A DNA stretch of 64,000 nucleotides from Fibrella forsythiae (GCF_017353175.1 NZ_JAFMYW010000007.1:1-64000); one strand, 5' to 3'; counted from the first letter of the stretch, positions 1-8,683 are shown. Translations and numbers: made by a program. The notes: a model not told the origin generated them from the letters alone.

Positions 1-63
1 CTCACCGCGTTTTTTGGCTTTTCGGGTCGTTTTCAGGCACTTAGGCCGAAAAAGTAAGCTCAT
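1..63 (-). CDS. possible partial small basic ORF at left edge
   Basis: An open minus-strand frame starts with ATG at 63 and runs off the window. The 21 visible codons begin MSLLFRPK and are rich in Lys and Arg. The 18 bases around the start (54-71) nearly repeat the sequence at 14053-14070, where another minus-strand ATG begins a frame also starting MSL. That repetition is the only support beyond the open frame. No family is recognised and the stretch may be non-coding. Confidence 0.2.
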   Translation of the reverse strand, partial: MSLLFRPKCLKTTRKAKKRGE

Positions 64-224
64 CGATAGCCAAATCCCAGGTAGGACCCCGCCACGCACT
101 ACCGAGCCATTACAATTGTAATCCAGTTTTCCGGTGATATATGACAGGGGGTCTGCGTGAAACAGTAAGTCGCGTGGAACACGTTGCGCATGAACGAATC
201 GCTCTGATTTATTTTTATTACCCC

Positions 225-494
225 ATGAACCTGACCATCACTCCCGGCCAGCTCATCGAGCTGGAGACGAAGCGCTACCTGGTACTCTATGCAGATACCG
301 ATAGAGATATCCAAATCCAGTACCTGGGCTTACTGGGTAGTGATGGAGAGACGAGGGAGTTTCGGCATCATGCCTTCACGGAGAAACCCATCTTGATCAT
401 TCGGCAGACTACGCTGGAGTATGCCTATTATGGCTGGGATAAAGTGAAGGTGGACTATGCCGCTGGGGACTTCACTGAACATTTTGAGGCATAA
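225..494 (+). CDS. hypothetical protein, prophage-associated
   Basis: This 89-residue protein is the only plus-strand gene candidate at the left end. A longer frame starts at 141, but ATG 225 (MNLTITPG...) is preferred because the upstream residues look like translated non-coding sequence. The product is mixed alpha/beta, mildly acidic, and has no signal peptide or membrane segment. It begins like a phage structural or accessory protein (TPGQLIELETKRYLV) but no family is recognised. It converges with the minus-strand prophage operon, and a strong hairpin lies directly after its stop codon. The function is unknown. Confidence 0.5.
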   Translation: MNLTITPGQLIELETKRYLVLYADTDRDIQIQYLGLLGSDGETREFRHHAFTEKPILIIRQTTLEYAYYGWDKVKVDYAAGDFTEHFEA

Positions 495-526
495 AAAAGC
501 CCTTCCCCCACTCCGGGGGAAGGGCT
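493..526 (-). terminator. rho-independent terminator for the prophage operon
   Basis: A 12-bp perfect stem (498-509 with 515-526) has a 5-base loop. On the minus strand it is followed by a run of six U. It lies downstream of the last minus-strand gene (603-977) and so ends the terminase/methylase transcript. It may also stop converging transcription from 225-494. Confidence 0.8.
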
Positions 527-602
527 ACTCGCCTGGGGTATGCTCCACGCCTTCAACGGCCTCTAGGGAGCTATTATGTATGCGTCAAAAATACGCAAAT
601 CA

Positions 603-977
603 TTATAAGTGGTCTTGATCAGTAATATCCTTGAAGCCGAGCAGGATGGGATCAATTCCTAGATACCGCAGGGAGATGTCATACTCGTCTTCAGGCGGTT
701 GAGTTTTCGGCCAGGTCAAGGTGAGCACTCGCCCTGAAGGAGATTTGGCCTCCTCGCCCTTTACCAGCCGCGTTAGGCGTTGAAACGCATCCCGTCGACC
801 TTTCACATCGTAATCATTGAACCGTCTGAAGGTGTCCCAGTCAACATAAGCTACGTTTGTTTCTGGGTTTAGAAACCCGCCATGGGGCAATGGCTCCGCA
901 TCCAGTTCAGGCGTGTACACCACGTTGAGCGTCACTGATTGACCAGGCTGATAGAGAAACGTCCACGAGATTTTCAT
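603..977 (-). CDS. hypothetical prophage protein
   Basis: This 124-residue protein begins MKISWTFLYQPGQSV. It has no signal peptide, membrane helix or recognised motif, and no cysteine. The sequence alternates beta-like stretches with a central basic segment (DVKGRRDAFQRLTRLVKG). It lies 12 bases downstream of the adenine methylase on the same strand and just before a strong terminator, so it is probably the last gene of the terminase operon. No family is recognised. It could be a small accessory or head-completion protein, but the sequence does not show this. Confidence 0.6.
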   Translation of the reverse strand: MKISWTFLYQPGQSVTLNVVYTPELDAEPLPHGGFLNPETNVAYVDWDTFRRFNDYDVKGRRDAFQRLTRLVKGEEAKSPSGRVLTLTWPKTQPPEDEYDISLRYLGIDPILLGFKDITDQDHL

Positions 978-989
978 GCCGTAATTTAC

Positions 990-1790
990 TCACAAACTAT
1001 AATTCCAGGTCAGGCATTCAGTCTTCTGCTTCGGCCCACCGGTGCGCATCCCATTGACCGCCAGTGTTTGCTGAATATCCCTGGTGTTCCAGCCCTGTTG
1101 CTTTCTGTACTCGAGTAGATCAGGCTCCGGGTAAGAGCTGAGCAGGAACTTGCCCTGCATGGTTGAACACTTGTCGAGGAGCTGCTTGAAATCGTCCCTG
1201 GTGTAGCCGTCATAATGGCCCTGGTCACTCGATACGTAGGGCGGATCCAGGTAGAAGAACGTGTTGGGCGTATCGAACACGTCAATGACCTTTAGGGCAT
1301 CCCGGCACTCCACCGTTACGTACCGCATGCGATCCTTGTAAGCCTCCGTAAAACGATTCTTCTTGTTGTAGATCGTGCTCGGTGACTGACCCGACCGATC
1401 ATAACCAAACGTGCCGCCGATCTTACCGGCAAAGCCCTGATTGGCCTGCGTCCATACCGCCCAGGCCATGGCCAGTGTGGTAGCTTCGTCTTCGTCAGTG
1501 TGGTAGATTTCTTTGGTCAGATCGAACTGCTGCCGGGCATGAAAGGTCTCATCGATTAGCGTTTGCAGGCTTTTCCAGTCGTATTTAATGGCCTGATAAA
1601 ACGAGAGCACCTTCCCGTTGAGGTCATTGATCACCTCGAAGTCGGAGGCTTCTTTGGTCCAAAATAAAGCACCGCCACCGACGAAGCCTTCAACGTAGAT
1701 CTTGTGGCTGGGGATCATCGGGTGCAGGTGAGCCAGCATGTTTTGTTTGCCACCGTAATAACGAATGGGCGGGGTCAAGGAGGTTTTCAT
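990..1790 (-). CDS. dam: phage DNA adenine N6-methyltransferase (Dam, D12 class)
   Basis: The protein transfers methyl groups from S-adenosylmethionine to adenine in DNA. Its 266 residues show the D12-class layout: the SAM-binding motif PIRYYGGK (8-15), the VEGFVGGGALF segment (33-43) and the catalytic DPPY (182-185). The start was set at ATG 1790 because the motif begins ten residues later; the longer frame from 1868 would add 26 unlikely residues and overlap the terminase. It lies just downstream of the large terminase gene. Phage Dam proteins commonly protect DNA from host restriction or mark it for packaging; which applies here is not visible. The target site cannot be read from the protein. 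Confidence 0.9.
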   Translation of the reverse strand: MKTSLTPPIRYYGGKQNMLAHLHPMIPSHKIYVEGFVGGGALFWTKEASDFEVINDLNGKVLSFYQAIKYDWKSLQTLIDETFHARQQFDLTKEIYHTDEDEATTLAMAWAVWTQANQGFAGKIGGTFGYDRSGQSPSTIYNKKNRFTEAYKDRMRYVTVECRDALKVIDVFDTPNTFFYLDPPYVSSDQGHYDGYTRDDFKQLLDKCSTMQGKFLLSSYPEPDLLEYRKQQGWNTRDIQQTLAVNGMRTGGPKQKTECLTWNYSL

Positions 1791-1807
1791 TGGAGAAGAA
1801 AAGAGGG

Positions 1808-3502
1808 TTAGGTACTGGTTAATACACCGGAGATATCGCCTGTACCACCCACTAGCACCGTCAGCCACCAGAACAGCGTATCCGCTGCATCGGTCAGGTG
1901 GGTGGTCAGGTGCTGGTCGATGGCCTGGTTACGCTCATCGGTTTTGTCTTTCTCGAAGCCATTGCGGCCCTGTTTGGTCCCAGCTCCCAGCATCGCTGAG
2001 GTACCGACCATGGTATTCTCTCGGTTGAAGCGCTGGAGCGGTACGCCGCTCGTCTGTTCCCGCAGGGCTTTGCCCCAGGCCAGGTAGCGCTCGTTGTGGG
2101 CGGGCACCTTCCCGATATAGCGCTCAATGACCGTCCACCCGTTTTTGCGGAGGGTATCGATGACCACGCTGGCGTACGTGTTTTTGCCCAGGCCCGACGT
2201 ACCTACGGCCGTCAGGTCAAAGACGTACTCGACCCGCTTGCGTAGCCGGTATTTGTAGTAGTCGCAGAACTTCTGCACCACGTCAACAGTCTCCTGGGGG
2301 TGAGGCAGGTAGAAGTGATTCAGGTACCGCACCTCATCGCGGCCGGTCTTGTTCCGGGAGATAAAGCGGCTAAGGCGCTGGCCCACCCACAGACAGTTAA
2401 AACTTGCCCCGTAGTCACCGGCAATCGTTAAATCCTGAGTCGGATCATCGTCAACGTCCTTCCGGCAATCATTGAATAAAGCCCCGAACTCCTGATTGTC
2501 GACGTACCCATAATCGATCGCATCATAACAGTGAAGGTCCCGATCGAAAGACGGGTAAAAACCACCTTCCGCACCCTGGTCTCGTTTGCTCAGGATCTGT
2601 GCGTTAAAGCGGGCCGGTGGCAGATCGCGCCTTTGTTCCCGGAAGTAGGCCATGCCCAGCACGTCGATGTTCACGAAGCTACTGGCCTCATGGTAGTAGG
2701 TCAGCTCCCGACGCAGTTCACCCAGCAGTGCCTGGTGTTCGATGATCCGGGCCGTGGCAGACGAGTTCGGTCCTTTCCTCAGACGTTGCCGATCGTCGTA
2801 AATGGCCTGCTCCAGCGCCAAAATGAGCTCGACGGCCTGCCGGTTATGGGGTAGGTTAGCCTGGGCCTCTGCCTCGAAAATCCATTTGGCCTCCTTGCCA
2901 GTGGGCATGTCCGTGGTGAACCATTCCCCGTGCAGCAGGTGGCAGTGACCGTACCGCTGCCGGTTGCCCCGCTTGATCGGCCGCACCTCTTCGTCGAGCT
3001 TGCGTTTGTTGATGAATTTAACCTCATCACCCAGCACCGCATCGACGCTGAGGCCGTTGGCGGAGCCTGGTCGATCCTGACCCACCAGCGGCACCACTGA
3101 CAGCTCATCACCGTCCCGGATGAACATCGAGTACTTCGGATCCAGTGGCGAAAAGTAAGGGAGTTTTAAGCCTAAACTCCTCTCCGGATACCGACCCACC
3201 CAGTAGTTTCGATCGCGCTCGTAGCCCAGCCGGTGCAACCCGTTCAGGATGGCCGGTAGTGTCCGGGTCAGGATCTGAATGTAGGAGACGCCCAGCAACA
3301 CAAACGAGCCACGGGGCATCTGCTTGACGCAGTCGTGCAGGTGCGGAGCCAGAATGCCATCGGACTTACCACCGCCCCGGCCGATAATCCCCGTAAAATT
3401 CTGGGGGTTGACCAGCCTGGCCATGAGTTGGGCCGAGTTCATGTGGCCCTGCCGGATATCGCGGGCCTCATCAACACCCGGTACATTACGAACAACGGTC
3501 AT
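1808..3502 (-). CDS. terL: phage terminase large subunit
   Basis: This is the motor that pumps DNA into the prohead and cuts the concatemer. The 564 residues carry an N-terminal ATPase with a Walker A-like GRGGGKS (41-47) and a Walker B segment VDAVLGDE (153-160). The C-terminal RNase H-like nuclease begins at AGDYG (361-365), whose Asp363 is a likely metal ligand. The C-terminus contains the HLTDAADTLFWW stretch common in such proteins. ATG 3502 overlaps the stop of the preceding gene by 4 bases (ATGA), which supports translational coupling to the small subunit. The P-loop is unusually Gly-rich, but it is in the right place. Confidence 0.88.
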   Translation of the reverse strand: MTVVRNVPGVDEARDIRQGHMNSAQLMARLVNPQNFTGIIGRGGGKSDGILAPHLHDCVKQMPRGSFVLLGVSYIQILTRTLPAILNGLHRLGYERDRNYWVGRYPERSLGLKLPYFSPLDPKYSMFIRDGDELSVVPLVGQDRPGSANGLSVDAVLGDEVKFINKRKLDEEVRPIKRGNRQRYGHCHLLHGEWFTTDMPTGKEAKWIFEAEAQANLPHNRQAVELILALEQAIYDDRQRLRKGPNSSATARIIEHQALLGELRRELTYYHEASSFVNIDVLGMAYFREQRRDLPPARFNAQILSKRDQGAEGGFYPSFDRDLHCYDAIDYGYVDNQEFGALFNDCRKDVDDDPTQDLTIAGDYGASFNCLWVGQRLSRFISRNKTGRDEVRYLNHFYLPHPQETVDVVQKFCDYYKYRLRKRVEYVFDLTAVGTSGLGKNTYASVVIDTLRKNGWTVIERYIGKVPAHNERYLAWGKALREQTSGVPLQRFNRENTMVGTSAMLGAGTKQGRNGFEKDKTDERNQAIDQHLTTHLTDAADTLFWWLTVLVGGTGDISGVLTST

Positions 3503-4083
3503 GGCTCAGGCTGGTCAGGTACATCTTCAAACTCGACGTCGTCGATCAGCAGCTCGCGTTTAGCTTTGGCCTCACCCAGGAAGCGTTTCACCTGGTCGAG
3601 CAGCTTCGGATCCCGTTTAGCGCCGCCCGTCACCAGGGCCGGGTTAAAGTCCAGGTGCATTTCGATCACCGTGGCCCCACCACCCTCCAGGGCTTTAGGC
3701 TGATCGTAAGCGCCCAGGGCAATCAGATTTTTATCGCATTGGGCAGCCACGGCTAGTTTACCGTTTACGATAGCCGTCTGACGGAGTGCCTTGATCTGGG
3801 AGACTAAGACGATTTTGTCGAACTCCACTACTGCCGGTTCGATATGAGCATAGAACCGTTTGGCATTCCGGACCTCGTAATACACGACGGTTTCCTGCAG
3901 CCCCCATTCAATGCCAAAATGAGACACCACCTGCCCATCATGCTTGGGGTTGTGGGTCATGATGTAATCCCGGATCTGCATCCACCGCAGGCGGTGGACC
4001 TTCAGCTCCGGGGGCAGCTCATCGACGCCCCCCTCTTTATACCACTGGATTAGGGCATCAAAAATCTCGTCAAATCGTCTCAT
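3499..4083 (-). CDS. terS: probable phage terminase small subunit
   Basis: The small subunit recognises phage DNA and hands it to the large subunit. This call rests mainly on position: the 194-residue gene is directly upstream of and overlaps terL by 4 bases. The N-terminal part (about residues 33-75) reads as a helix-turn-helix-like segment (MQIRDYIMTHNP ... HFGIEWGLQETVVYYEV). A central helical region is consistent with oligomerisation, and the acidic C-terminal tail (DVEFEDVPDQPEP) could contact TerL. No sequence signature settles the identity. Confidence 0.6.
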   Translation of the reverse strand: MRRFDEIFDALIQWYKEGGVDELPPELKVHRLRWMQIRDYIMTHNPKHDGQVVSHFGIEWGLQETVVYYEVRNAKRFYAHIEPAVVEFDKIVLVSQIKALRQTAIVNGKLAVAAQCDKNLIALGAYDQPKALEGGGATVIEMHLDFNPALVTGGAKRDPKLLDQVKRFLGEAKAKRELLIDDVEFEDVPDQPEP

Positions 4084-4642
4084 CAGTCAAGGAGGTCAGC
4101 AGGGTTTGGTAGTGGATCAGCTTCTGGGCGTACGTGGCATTAGCTGGCTCCAGAGTTGTTTTCTTGCGGTACAGACTCACGTAGGTGCGCAGGTTGGCCA
4201 CGGTGAGGGGTTTGGCTTTTTTGGCCGGAACCTCGAAGGCGGCCGGGTTGTAGAGCCGGTCCAGCTCCTCGGTCACAGTCTTCACCCGGAGCGCCAGGCG
4301 CAGGCGCTGATCAGCTTGGTCAGGCTCGTCGAGGATCGCCCGAACCCTGGCTTTTAGTTCAGTGCGTTCGTTGAGTAAGGGAGCCTTTAACGCCTGATTA
4401 TCAACTGGAGCGATCATGACTGCAGCCGGGGCCACAAGGAGCTGAGGTGTGGCCTGTGATAAACTGGCTAATGCAGCCGTCAGGCAGTTGCGCAGTTTGG
4501 TGCGGGTGAACGTATCCGCGCCCCGCTGGAGCAGATTCCAGGTGAGTGATTGTTGATCGTAGCCGGTGCCCTTCAGCAGCTTCAGGCCAGTCTGATAATC
4601 GGGTGTAGCCTGACCGAGCCAGGCTTTCAGTTCTGCACGCAT
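4070..4642 (-). CDS. hypothetical prophage protein
   Basis: This 190-residue protein has a predicted mostly helical fold, rich in Leu, Ala and Thr, with a Lys-rich middle (VPAKKAKPLTVANLRTY). It contains no transmembrane segment or recognised motif. It overlaps the start of the probable terminase small subunit by 14 bases, so the two are co-translated. A terminator hairpin lies just upstream of its start, so it probably begins the terminase transcription unit. The function is unknown; a packaging accessory role is only an inference from its neighbours. Confidence 0.65.
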   Translation of the reverse strand: MRAELKAWLGQATPDYQTGLKLLKGTGYDQQSLTWNLLQRGADTFTRTKLRNCLTAALASLSQATPQLLVAPAAVMIAPVDNQALKAPLLNERTELKARVRAILDEPDQADQRLRLALRVKTVTEELDRLYNPAAFEVPAKKAKPLTVANLRTYVSLYRKKTTLEPANATYAQKLIHYQTLLTSLTDETI

Positions 4643-4690
4643 AGAAAAGAAAAGGGGAACGCACCGAAACGGCGGTTCCCCTTTTTTTCG
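4643..4690 (-). terminator. terminator between structural and terminase genes
   Basis: A 10-bp stem (4651-4660 with 4675-4684) is flanked by A-rich sequence on its left and T-rich sequence on its right, so it could work in both directions. It lies after the stop of 4703-4927 and just before the start of 4070-4642. It would end or attenuate the capsid transcript. Confidence 0.7.
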
Positions 4691-4702
4691 GTTGAGGGTA
4701 TG

Positions 4703-4927
4703 TTATTGAGCGGGTTGGACAAGCTGCACATGCGGGAATTTCAGCGCATGGAGTTGTTCCAGTTGATCCTCCGTAATCTCACTCAGCACGTAGGTGCGAT
4801 TGGTGAGCGGAACGAAAATCTCCTTTTGCCCTTTCAGGCCCACGAGCTTGTATTTGGAGGCCGTAGGCTCTACCACTGGAGTGGCCACTGCTTCAGTGGC
4901 CAGCTCCGTTTTTTTGTTCTCTGCCAC
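4703..4927 (-). CDS. small hypothetical prophage protein
   Basis: This 74-residue soluble protein has a disordered Ala/Thr/Val/Pro-rich N-terminus (residues 1-24), followed by a compact region with KYKLVGLKGQKEIF and an acidic ITEDQLEQLHALKF stretch. It has no membrane segment or known motif. It is 2 bases downstream of the next structural gene and ends at a terminator, so it is the last gene of the capsid module. The gene order suggests a head or head-tail joining accessory protein, but nothing in the sequence proves it. Confidence 0.6.
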   Translation of the reverse strand: MAENKKTELATEAVATPVVEPTASKYKLVGLKGQKEIFVPLTNRTYVLSEITEDQLEQLHALKFPHVQLVQPAQ

Positions 4928-4929
4928 GA

Positions 4930-5448
4930 TTACGCAGTTGGTTTCATGGTAACAGTAGCCGCGGTGTACTTAACCAGGTTCGCCGCAAACCACTCCAGTT
5001 CAAACTTCATACCCCGACCGTCACCTGAGTTTTTGCCGGTATCGTAGGTGGCCCGGATGTTCACCTGGAACTCCTTGTCGCCACACTGGATCATCTCCGT
5101 CGAGCCTGGCAGGGGAGCCAGCACGATGAAGCGATCATTCTTAGCCAGGTTGAACAAGGTAACAGCGTCGTCTGACTCACCGGGCAGGTAGAACTCGGCT
5201 TTGCCTTTCAGCGACTGCCGGTCAGGTCCACCCATTGCCTCCAGCAGCACAGACGCCAGGTCTTTGGTGCTGTAGACTTCGATGAAGCCTTTGCCGGTGG
5301 CGCAGGTATGAGCCGTCGTTACCTTGTAATCGACTGGCTCCTGGAGCGTGGTAATATCACCGTAGGGGCACAGCAGGATCCGCTGCTGAAGACCACCCAT
5401 GCGGTTGACATTACCTACGTCCTTAATTGACTTGTAGGTTGCTGGCAT
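4930..5448 (-). CDS. putative phage structural protein
   Basis: This 172-residue protein of mainly beta-type sequence contains short stretches such as GFIEVYSTKDLAS, KFELEWFAANLV and a Thr-rich end (YTAATVTMKPTA). It has no signal peptide or membrane helix. It lies 2 bases after a coiled-coil gene and follows the capsid gene in the same operon. The size and composition would fit a virion decoration, head-completion or tail-tube protein. That is an inference from context; no family was recognised. Confidence 0.6.
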   Translation of the reverse strand: MPATYKSIKDVGNVNRMGGLQQRILLCPYGDITTLQEPVDYKVTTAHTCATGKGFIEVYSTKDLASVLLEAMGGPDRQSLKGKAEFYLPGESDDAVTLFNLAKNDRFIVLAPLPGSTEMIQCGDKEFQVNIRATYDTGKNSGDGRGMKFELEWFAANLVKYTAATVTMKPTA

Positions 5449-5450
5449 GG

Positions 5451-5783
5451 TTAGGCGGCTTTAACGGCCGGTTTAACAAGCTCCAGAAATCCTACTTTTT
5501 TGCCCACCAGTTCCGCCTGAAGCTCAGCGTCGGCCTGCAAGTCGGCCACCGAGTACTCGCGTGGATCTTCGTCGACGCCCTCCCGCTTGTAGCGGAACTT
5601 GGCTACCCGCACCGCGTAGGTCTTCTCATCGACAGTGATGGTCGGCGTAATACCCGGATCCGCCTTCAGGGCGTCCCGTTCAGCCTCCAGAGCCTTGATC
5701 GTTGCGGCCTGGCCTTCGATGATCTCGTCACGTTCTTTGACGTCGGCCTCCAGGCTCTTGATTTTTTCTGCTTGATCACTCAT
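5451..5783 (-). CDS. coiled-coil prophage protein
   Basis: The first half of this 110-residue protein (about residues 4-42) is a heptad-rich coiled coil (EKIKSLEADVKERDEIIEGQ). A short globular part follows with ITVDEKTYAVRVAKFRYK, and the end is acidic and Leu-rich. The family is not recognised. It sits between the probable major capsid protein and another structural gene, so a role in head assembly or as a capsid-associated factor is plausible but unproven. Confidence 0.65.
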   Translation of the reverse strand: MSDQAEKIKSLEADVKERDEIIEGQAATIKALEAERDALKADPGITPTITVDEKTYAVRVAKFRYKREGVDEDPREYSVADLQADAELQAELVGKKVGFLELVKPAVKAA

Positions 5784-5870
5784 GATCTGTTGTTGGTTTA
5801 TGCGTCAGGCGTATCAGTTACTGGCTACTGGAGCACGAACTGATACGCCTTGGGCAAGGTGAGAGGTTGA

Positions 5871-6824
5871 TTATTGGTCGGAGCGGAACACCAGGCCTGG
5901 AATCACAAAGCCCAGTCCACGCCAGAAGTCAGAGAGCAGCTTCACTTCACGCTCGAAGGGCTGCATATCGAAGGCCTTCTCGTTCTGGGTGCGCTTTTTG
6001 AGCATGATCGCGTTATCCTTTGGCGTGCACCAGATCCGCGTCGAGCTGCCCATGGAGGCGTAGCCCTTCACGATCAGGCTGGTGTTCTCAATCGTGTTGT
6101 CGATGCTGGCATCGCCACGGGTGTCTTTACCGTACTTGTCACGCTTGCCGCGCAGGTAGCGGCGCTCCAGGGTCTCCGAGCACACGATCGTCATCGGCAG
6201 CTTCCAGTAGCGCTTGTCGAGCTGATCGGCGAAATCCTCGAAGTACTTCACCAGCAAGGCGTTGTCCGTCGCCGGAATAGCGCCCATCGTAATGGGCACG
6301 ATGCTGCCCGCTGTGGTCAACGTGTTCATCACCGTCAGGTAGCCGTTCATCGAGGCACCCTGAGCACCAGCCGTACCCGCCGTTGGCTCCGCGCGCACAC
6401 CTGAGCCGATTTCATAGAGCTCCAGATCTTCCTGAATCTGGGGAATGATCTTCACCTCGATCCACCAGCGGATAAAGGGCCACTCTGATGGTTTGACGCC
6501 TTCGCCCGTCAAAAAGCCCAACCAGCTCGCCTCCAGATCGTGGGGCGTAGCTTTGGTGTCGACCTTCTGGTGGTACATGGCAATCGTAACCGGATTGAAG
6601 GTCGTGTTGCCGATTGGCGTAAAGGCCGCCTGGTAGGCCTGTACCAGCCGGGTTTGCAGCGTCTGTGAGGCCCGCCAGATGGTGTCGTCCTGCACGATGG
6701 GCGTGAAGAGCTCTTCGCTTTGCAGAGTGCGGAACAGCAGCTGATACAGCCGACGCATGTTTTGTCCCGAGTTGAGGTAATACGCCCCGAAGTCGGACAC
6801 AATGTTTGTGATGTTTAACGCCAC
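5871..6824 (-). CDS. probable phage major capsid protein
   Basis: This 317-residue soluble protein follows directly after the head maturation protease, as is usual for major capsid proteins. The sequence has a long N-terminal helical region, a WPFIRWWIEVKIIPQIQEDLEL segment near residue 120 that could form the HK97 spine helix, and a beta-rich C-terminal half ending in WRGLGFVIPGLVFRSDQ. No diagnostic motif exists for such proteins, so the call depends on size, fold-like pattern and position. Mass spectrometry of virions would decide it. Confidence 0.7.
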   Translation of the reverse strand: MALNITNIVSDFGAYYLNSGQNMRRLYQLLFRTLQSEELFTPIVQDDTIWRASQTLQTRLVQAYQAAFTPIGNTTFNPVTIAMYHQKVDTKATPHDLEASWLGFLTGEGVKPSEWPFIRWWIEVKIIPQIQEDLELYEIGSGVRAEPTAGTAGAQGASMNGYLTVMNTLTTAGSIVPITMGAIPATDNALLVKYFEDFADQLDKRYWKLPMTIVCSETLERRYLRGKRDKYGKDTRGDASIDNTIENTSLIVKGYASMGSSTRIWCTPKDNAIMLKKRTQNEKAFDMQPFEREVKLLSDFWRGLGFVIPGLVFRSDQ

Positions 6825-6856
6825 GATTAGTCGTTAGAAAAGGTTGAAAAATTCGG

Positions 6857-8119
6857 TTAGTTAATCAGGTGGGCGATGCCTGCAGACTCGGCCGTGTAGC
6901 TGAGCGTGATCTTCTCAGTCTGATCGGCATCAGCCTGCTTGTCGTTGGCATTTTTAGGCGTGGTCGGCTCGGCGCCGTTCAGACTACCCAGGCGCGTTAC
7001 TTCCGACTGAGCCGTTTCCAGTTCGCCCTTGGCTTTGTCCCGCTCTGATTTTACCGTGTTTAGCTCCGTAGTCAGGCGCGTTACTTCCGCGTTGGCGTTC
7101 GTCAGTGCTGCTGGATCAGCGGCGGAGGCAATGGCTTCGAACTGGGCCTGGGTAACGATGGCACAGCCGGTTACGCCAAGGGTAGCCAATTCTGCATTGG
7201 CCGATTCGAGCAGACTATCAGTCAGCTGCTCTCCCTGGAGCCCGGCAAGGGCCTCCAGGGCAGGTACTTTTTTAAATCCGAACATATCGGTACGGGTTGA
7301 GGAAATGGTTAGTGAAGCACTGGTGCCGCGCAGGGCAGCGAGAATTTCTTTTTCGGTGGCAATGCCGTCGAGCATGCCTTCGGAAACGCCCTGATCGGCC
7401 ATGAACATGGCCCCCTTCAGAATGCTGGCGTTTCTGCCCAGGTTAGGGCGGCGGCTCTTGACGTAATCAATGAAGCGGGTCGCTTCAGCGGTGGCAATAG
7501 CTCGGAGCGGCTCGGTGTTTCCCTCCTGAGCCGCACGTACCTCGGCGTTCTTCTCGGTAGACTGATCAGCGTAGAGGTCCTTGATGACAATGCCGTTCTT
7601 TTTGAAATAGCCCGAGAAGTCCTGCCAGGTAATGTAGGTGCCGATGCTGCCGACCATATCGGACGATCGGCCACCGTAGAACCCATCACAGGCGACTCCG
7701 ATGGCGTAGCCTGCTGAAGCAGCCATGCCGTAATCGACCACACAGGCCGTATTCCAGGGAGCTGCCAGCAGTTTGTCGGCGATCCTGGTGCCCGCCATCG
7801 ATTGCCCGCCCGGTGAGCTGAGCTTCACCAGCAGGCCGGTCACGTTCTGGTCGCGGTAGATCAGATCGAGTTTATCGCAGATATACTGCGCGTAATAATC
7901 GTAGATCGCCCCCCGGATCTGTATAACAGCGATGGAGTTAGGCAGCTGCGCTTTGGGATACCATACCCAGTTGAATTCGTAGATGATCGGATCCTCTTCG
8001 GGGGTCTCCAGCGCCATCGGCGCGTGGGCCAGTTGCATGGCCAGAGCGTTACCGGTGGCTGGCTCAATGGCCCAGGGCTGGTTGGCCAGATCGGCCAGGG
8101 TAAGGGTGTATTTAGCCAT
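6857..8119 (-). CDS. phage head maturation protease (S49/ClpP-like) with scaffold-like tail
   Basis: The N-terminal half (about residues 60-262) is an S49 peptidase of the lambda gpC type. It shows LLVKLSSPGG (96-105), the presumed nucleophile in GMAASAGY (Ser135) and DMVGSIGTYI (154-163). From about residue 279 the protein becomes helical: a stretch starting MFGFKKVPALEAL is followed by a coiled coil (TNANAEVTRLTTELNTVKSE). In lambda the scaffold Nu3 is made from an in-frame start inside the C gene. Met279 (genome 7285) sits where such a start would be expected, but no clear ribosome binding site is visible. The gene precedes the capsid gene and overlaps the upstream gene by 8 bases. Confidence 0.82.
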   Translation of the reverse strand: MAKYTLTLADLANQPWAIEPATGNALAMQLAHAPMALETPEEDPIIYEFNWVWYPKAQLPNSIAVIQIRGAIYDYYAQYICDKLDLIYRDQNVTGLLVKLSSPGGQSMAGTRIADKLLAAPWNTACVVDYGMAASAGYAIGVACDGFYGGRSSDMVGSIGTYITWQDFSGYFKKNGIVIKDLYADQSTEKNAEVRAAQEGNTEPLRAIATAEATRFIDYVKSRRPNLGRNASILKGAMFMADQGVSEGMLDGIATEKEILAALRGTSASLTISSTRTDMFGFKKVPALEALAGLQGEQLTDSLLESANAELATLGVTGCAIVTQAQFEAIASAADPAALTNANAEVTRLTTELNTVKSERDKAKGELETAQSEVTRLGSLNGAEPTTPKNANDKQADADQTEKITLSYTAESAGIAHLIN

Positions 8120-8582
8120 TTTGGGCGATGGTAGGCGAGATGAGGAAACAGGGCTGATCGAAATCGCCAGCCAGCTTCAGGGTATAGCCCCGGCTGTCGG
8201 GTACGTCTCGGCCTGAGTTGTAGGTGTAGGTCAGGGTCATACCCGTGAGCAGTGACCCGACCTGACGCCAGCTGCCCGCGTACTCACGTAAGCGAACCAG
8301 TAGAGGGATACCCGATAGGCTCGTCAGAATAGTGGAATACGTCGGCGCATCGTTGGGCGCAAAGCCCTGAATGGCGATCTGGTGGAGCGGCCCGTTATCG
8401 GTATCGCTCTCCTGATCGTCGTAGGACAGCATGCCTGGTGTACAGTAGAAAGCCTGCCAGCTGTAGCCGGGTTTCAGGCTTACGCCGCCCGTGGCAGCGC
8501 TGAGATCGGCAATGCCCGCAATAGGCAATATGCGAAGCTCAGCGCCTCCACCAGGGTTCCAGGATGTCGGGCGGGTGTTCAT
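8112..8582 (-). CDS. hypothetical phage structural protein
   Basis: This 156-residue protein is rich in Gly, Ser, Thr and Tyr, with beta-like runs (GMTLTYTYNSGRDVP, GYTLKLAGDFDQPCFL), which suggests a virion component. It has no signal peptide or membrane helix. It overlaps the head protease start by 8 bases. A terminator and a 17-bp repeat shared with the next upstream gene lie ahead of its start, so it probably opens a transcription unit leading into the protease and capsid genes. The family is unknown; a head-tail connector is one possibility. Confidence 0.6.
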   Translation of the reverse strand: MNTRPTSWNPGGGAELRILPIAGIADLSAATGGVSLKPGYSWQAFYCTPGMLSYDDQESDTDNGPLHQIAIQGFAPNDAPTYSTILTSLSGIPLLVRLREYAGSWRQVGSLLTGMTLTYTYNSGRDVPDSRGYTLKLAGDFDQPCFLISPTIAQNG

Positions 8583-8665
8583 GGGTTTAGGTTGACACTA
8601 CATGTCTGAAAGGAGGAATCGTCGAATAGCAGCCACGAAATAGGGACCTGACCAGCCCGAAAAAC

Positions 8666-8682
8666 AGGTCAGAACTCAATCA
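8666..8682 (-). promoter_or_regulatory. 17-bp repeat, copy 1, candidate phage promoter or activator site
   Basis: On the minus strand this reads TGATTGAGTTCTGACCT and is followed by a T-rich run. It lies 84 bases upstream of the start of 8112-8582. The identical 17-mer occurs at 9294-9310 ahead of the next transcription unit. Repetition ahead of two starts suggests a shared control element. Confidence 0.45.
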
Positions 8683-8683
8683 T

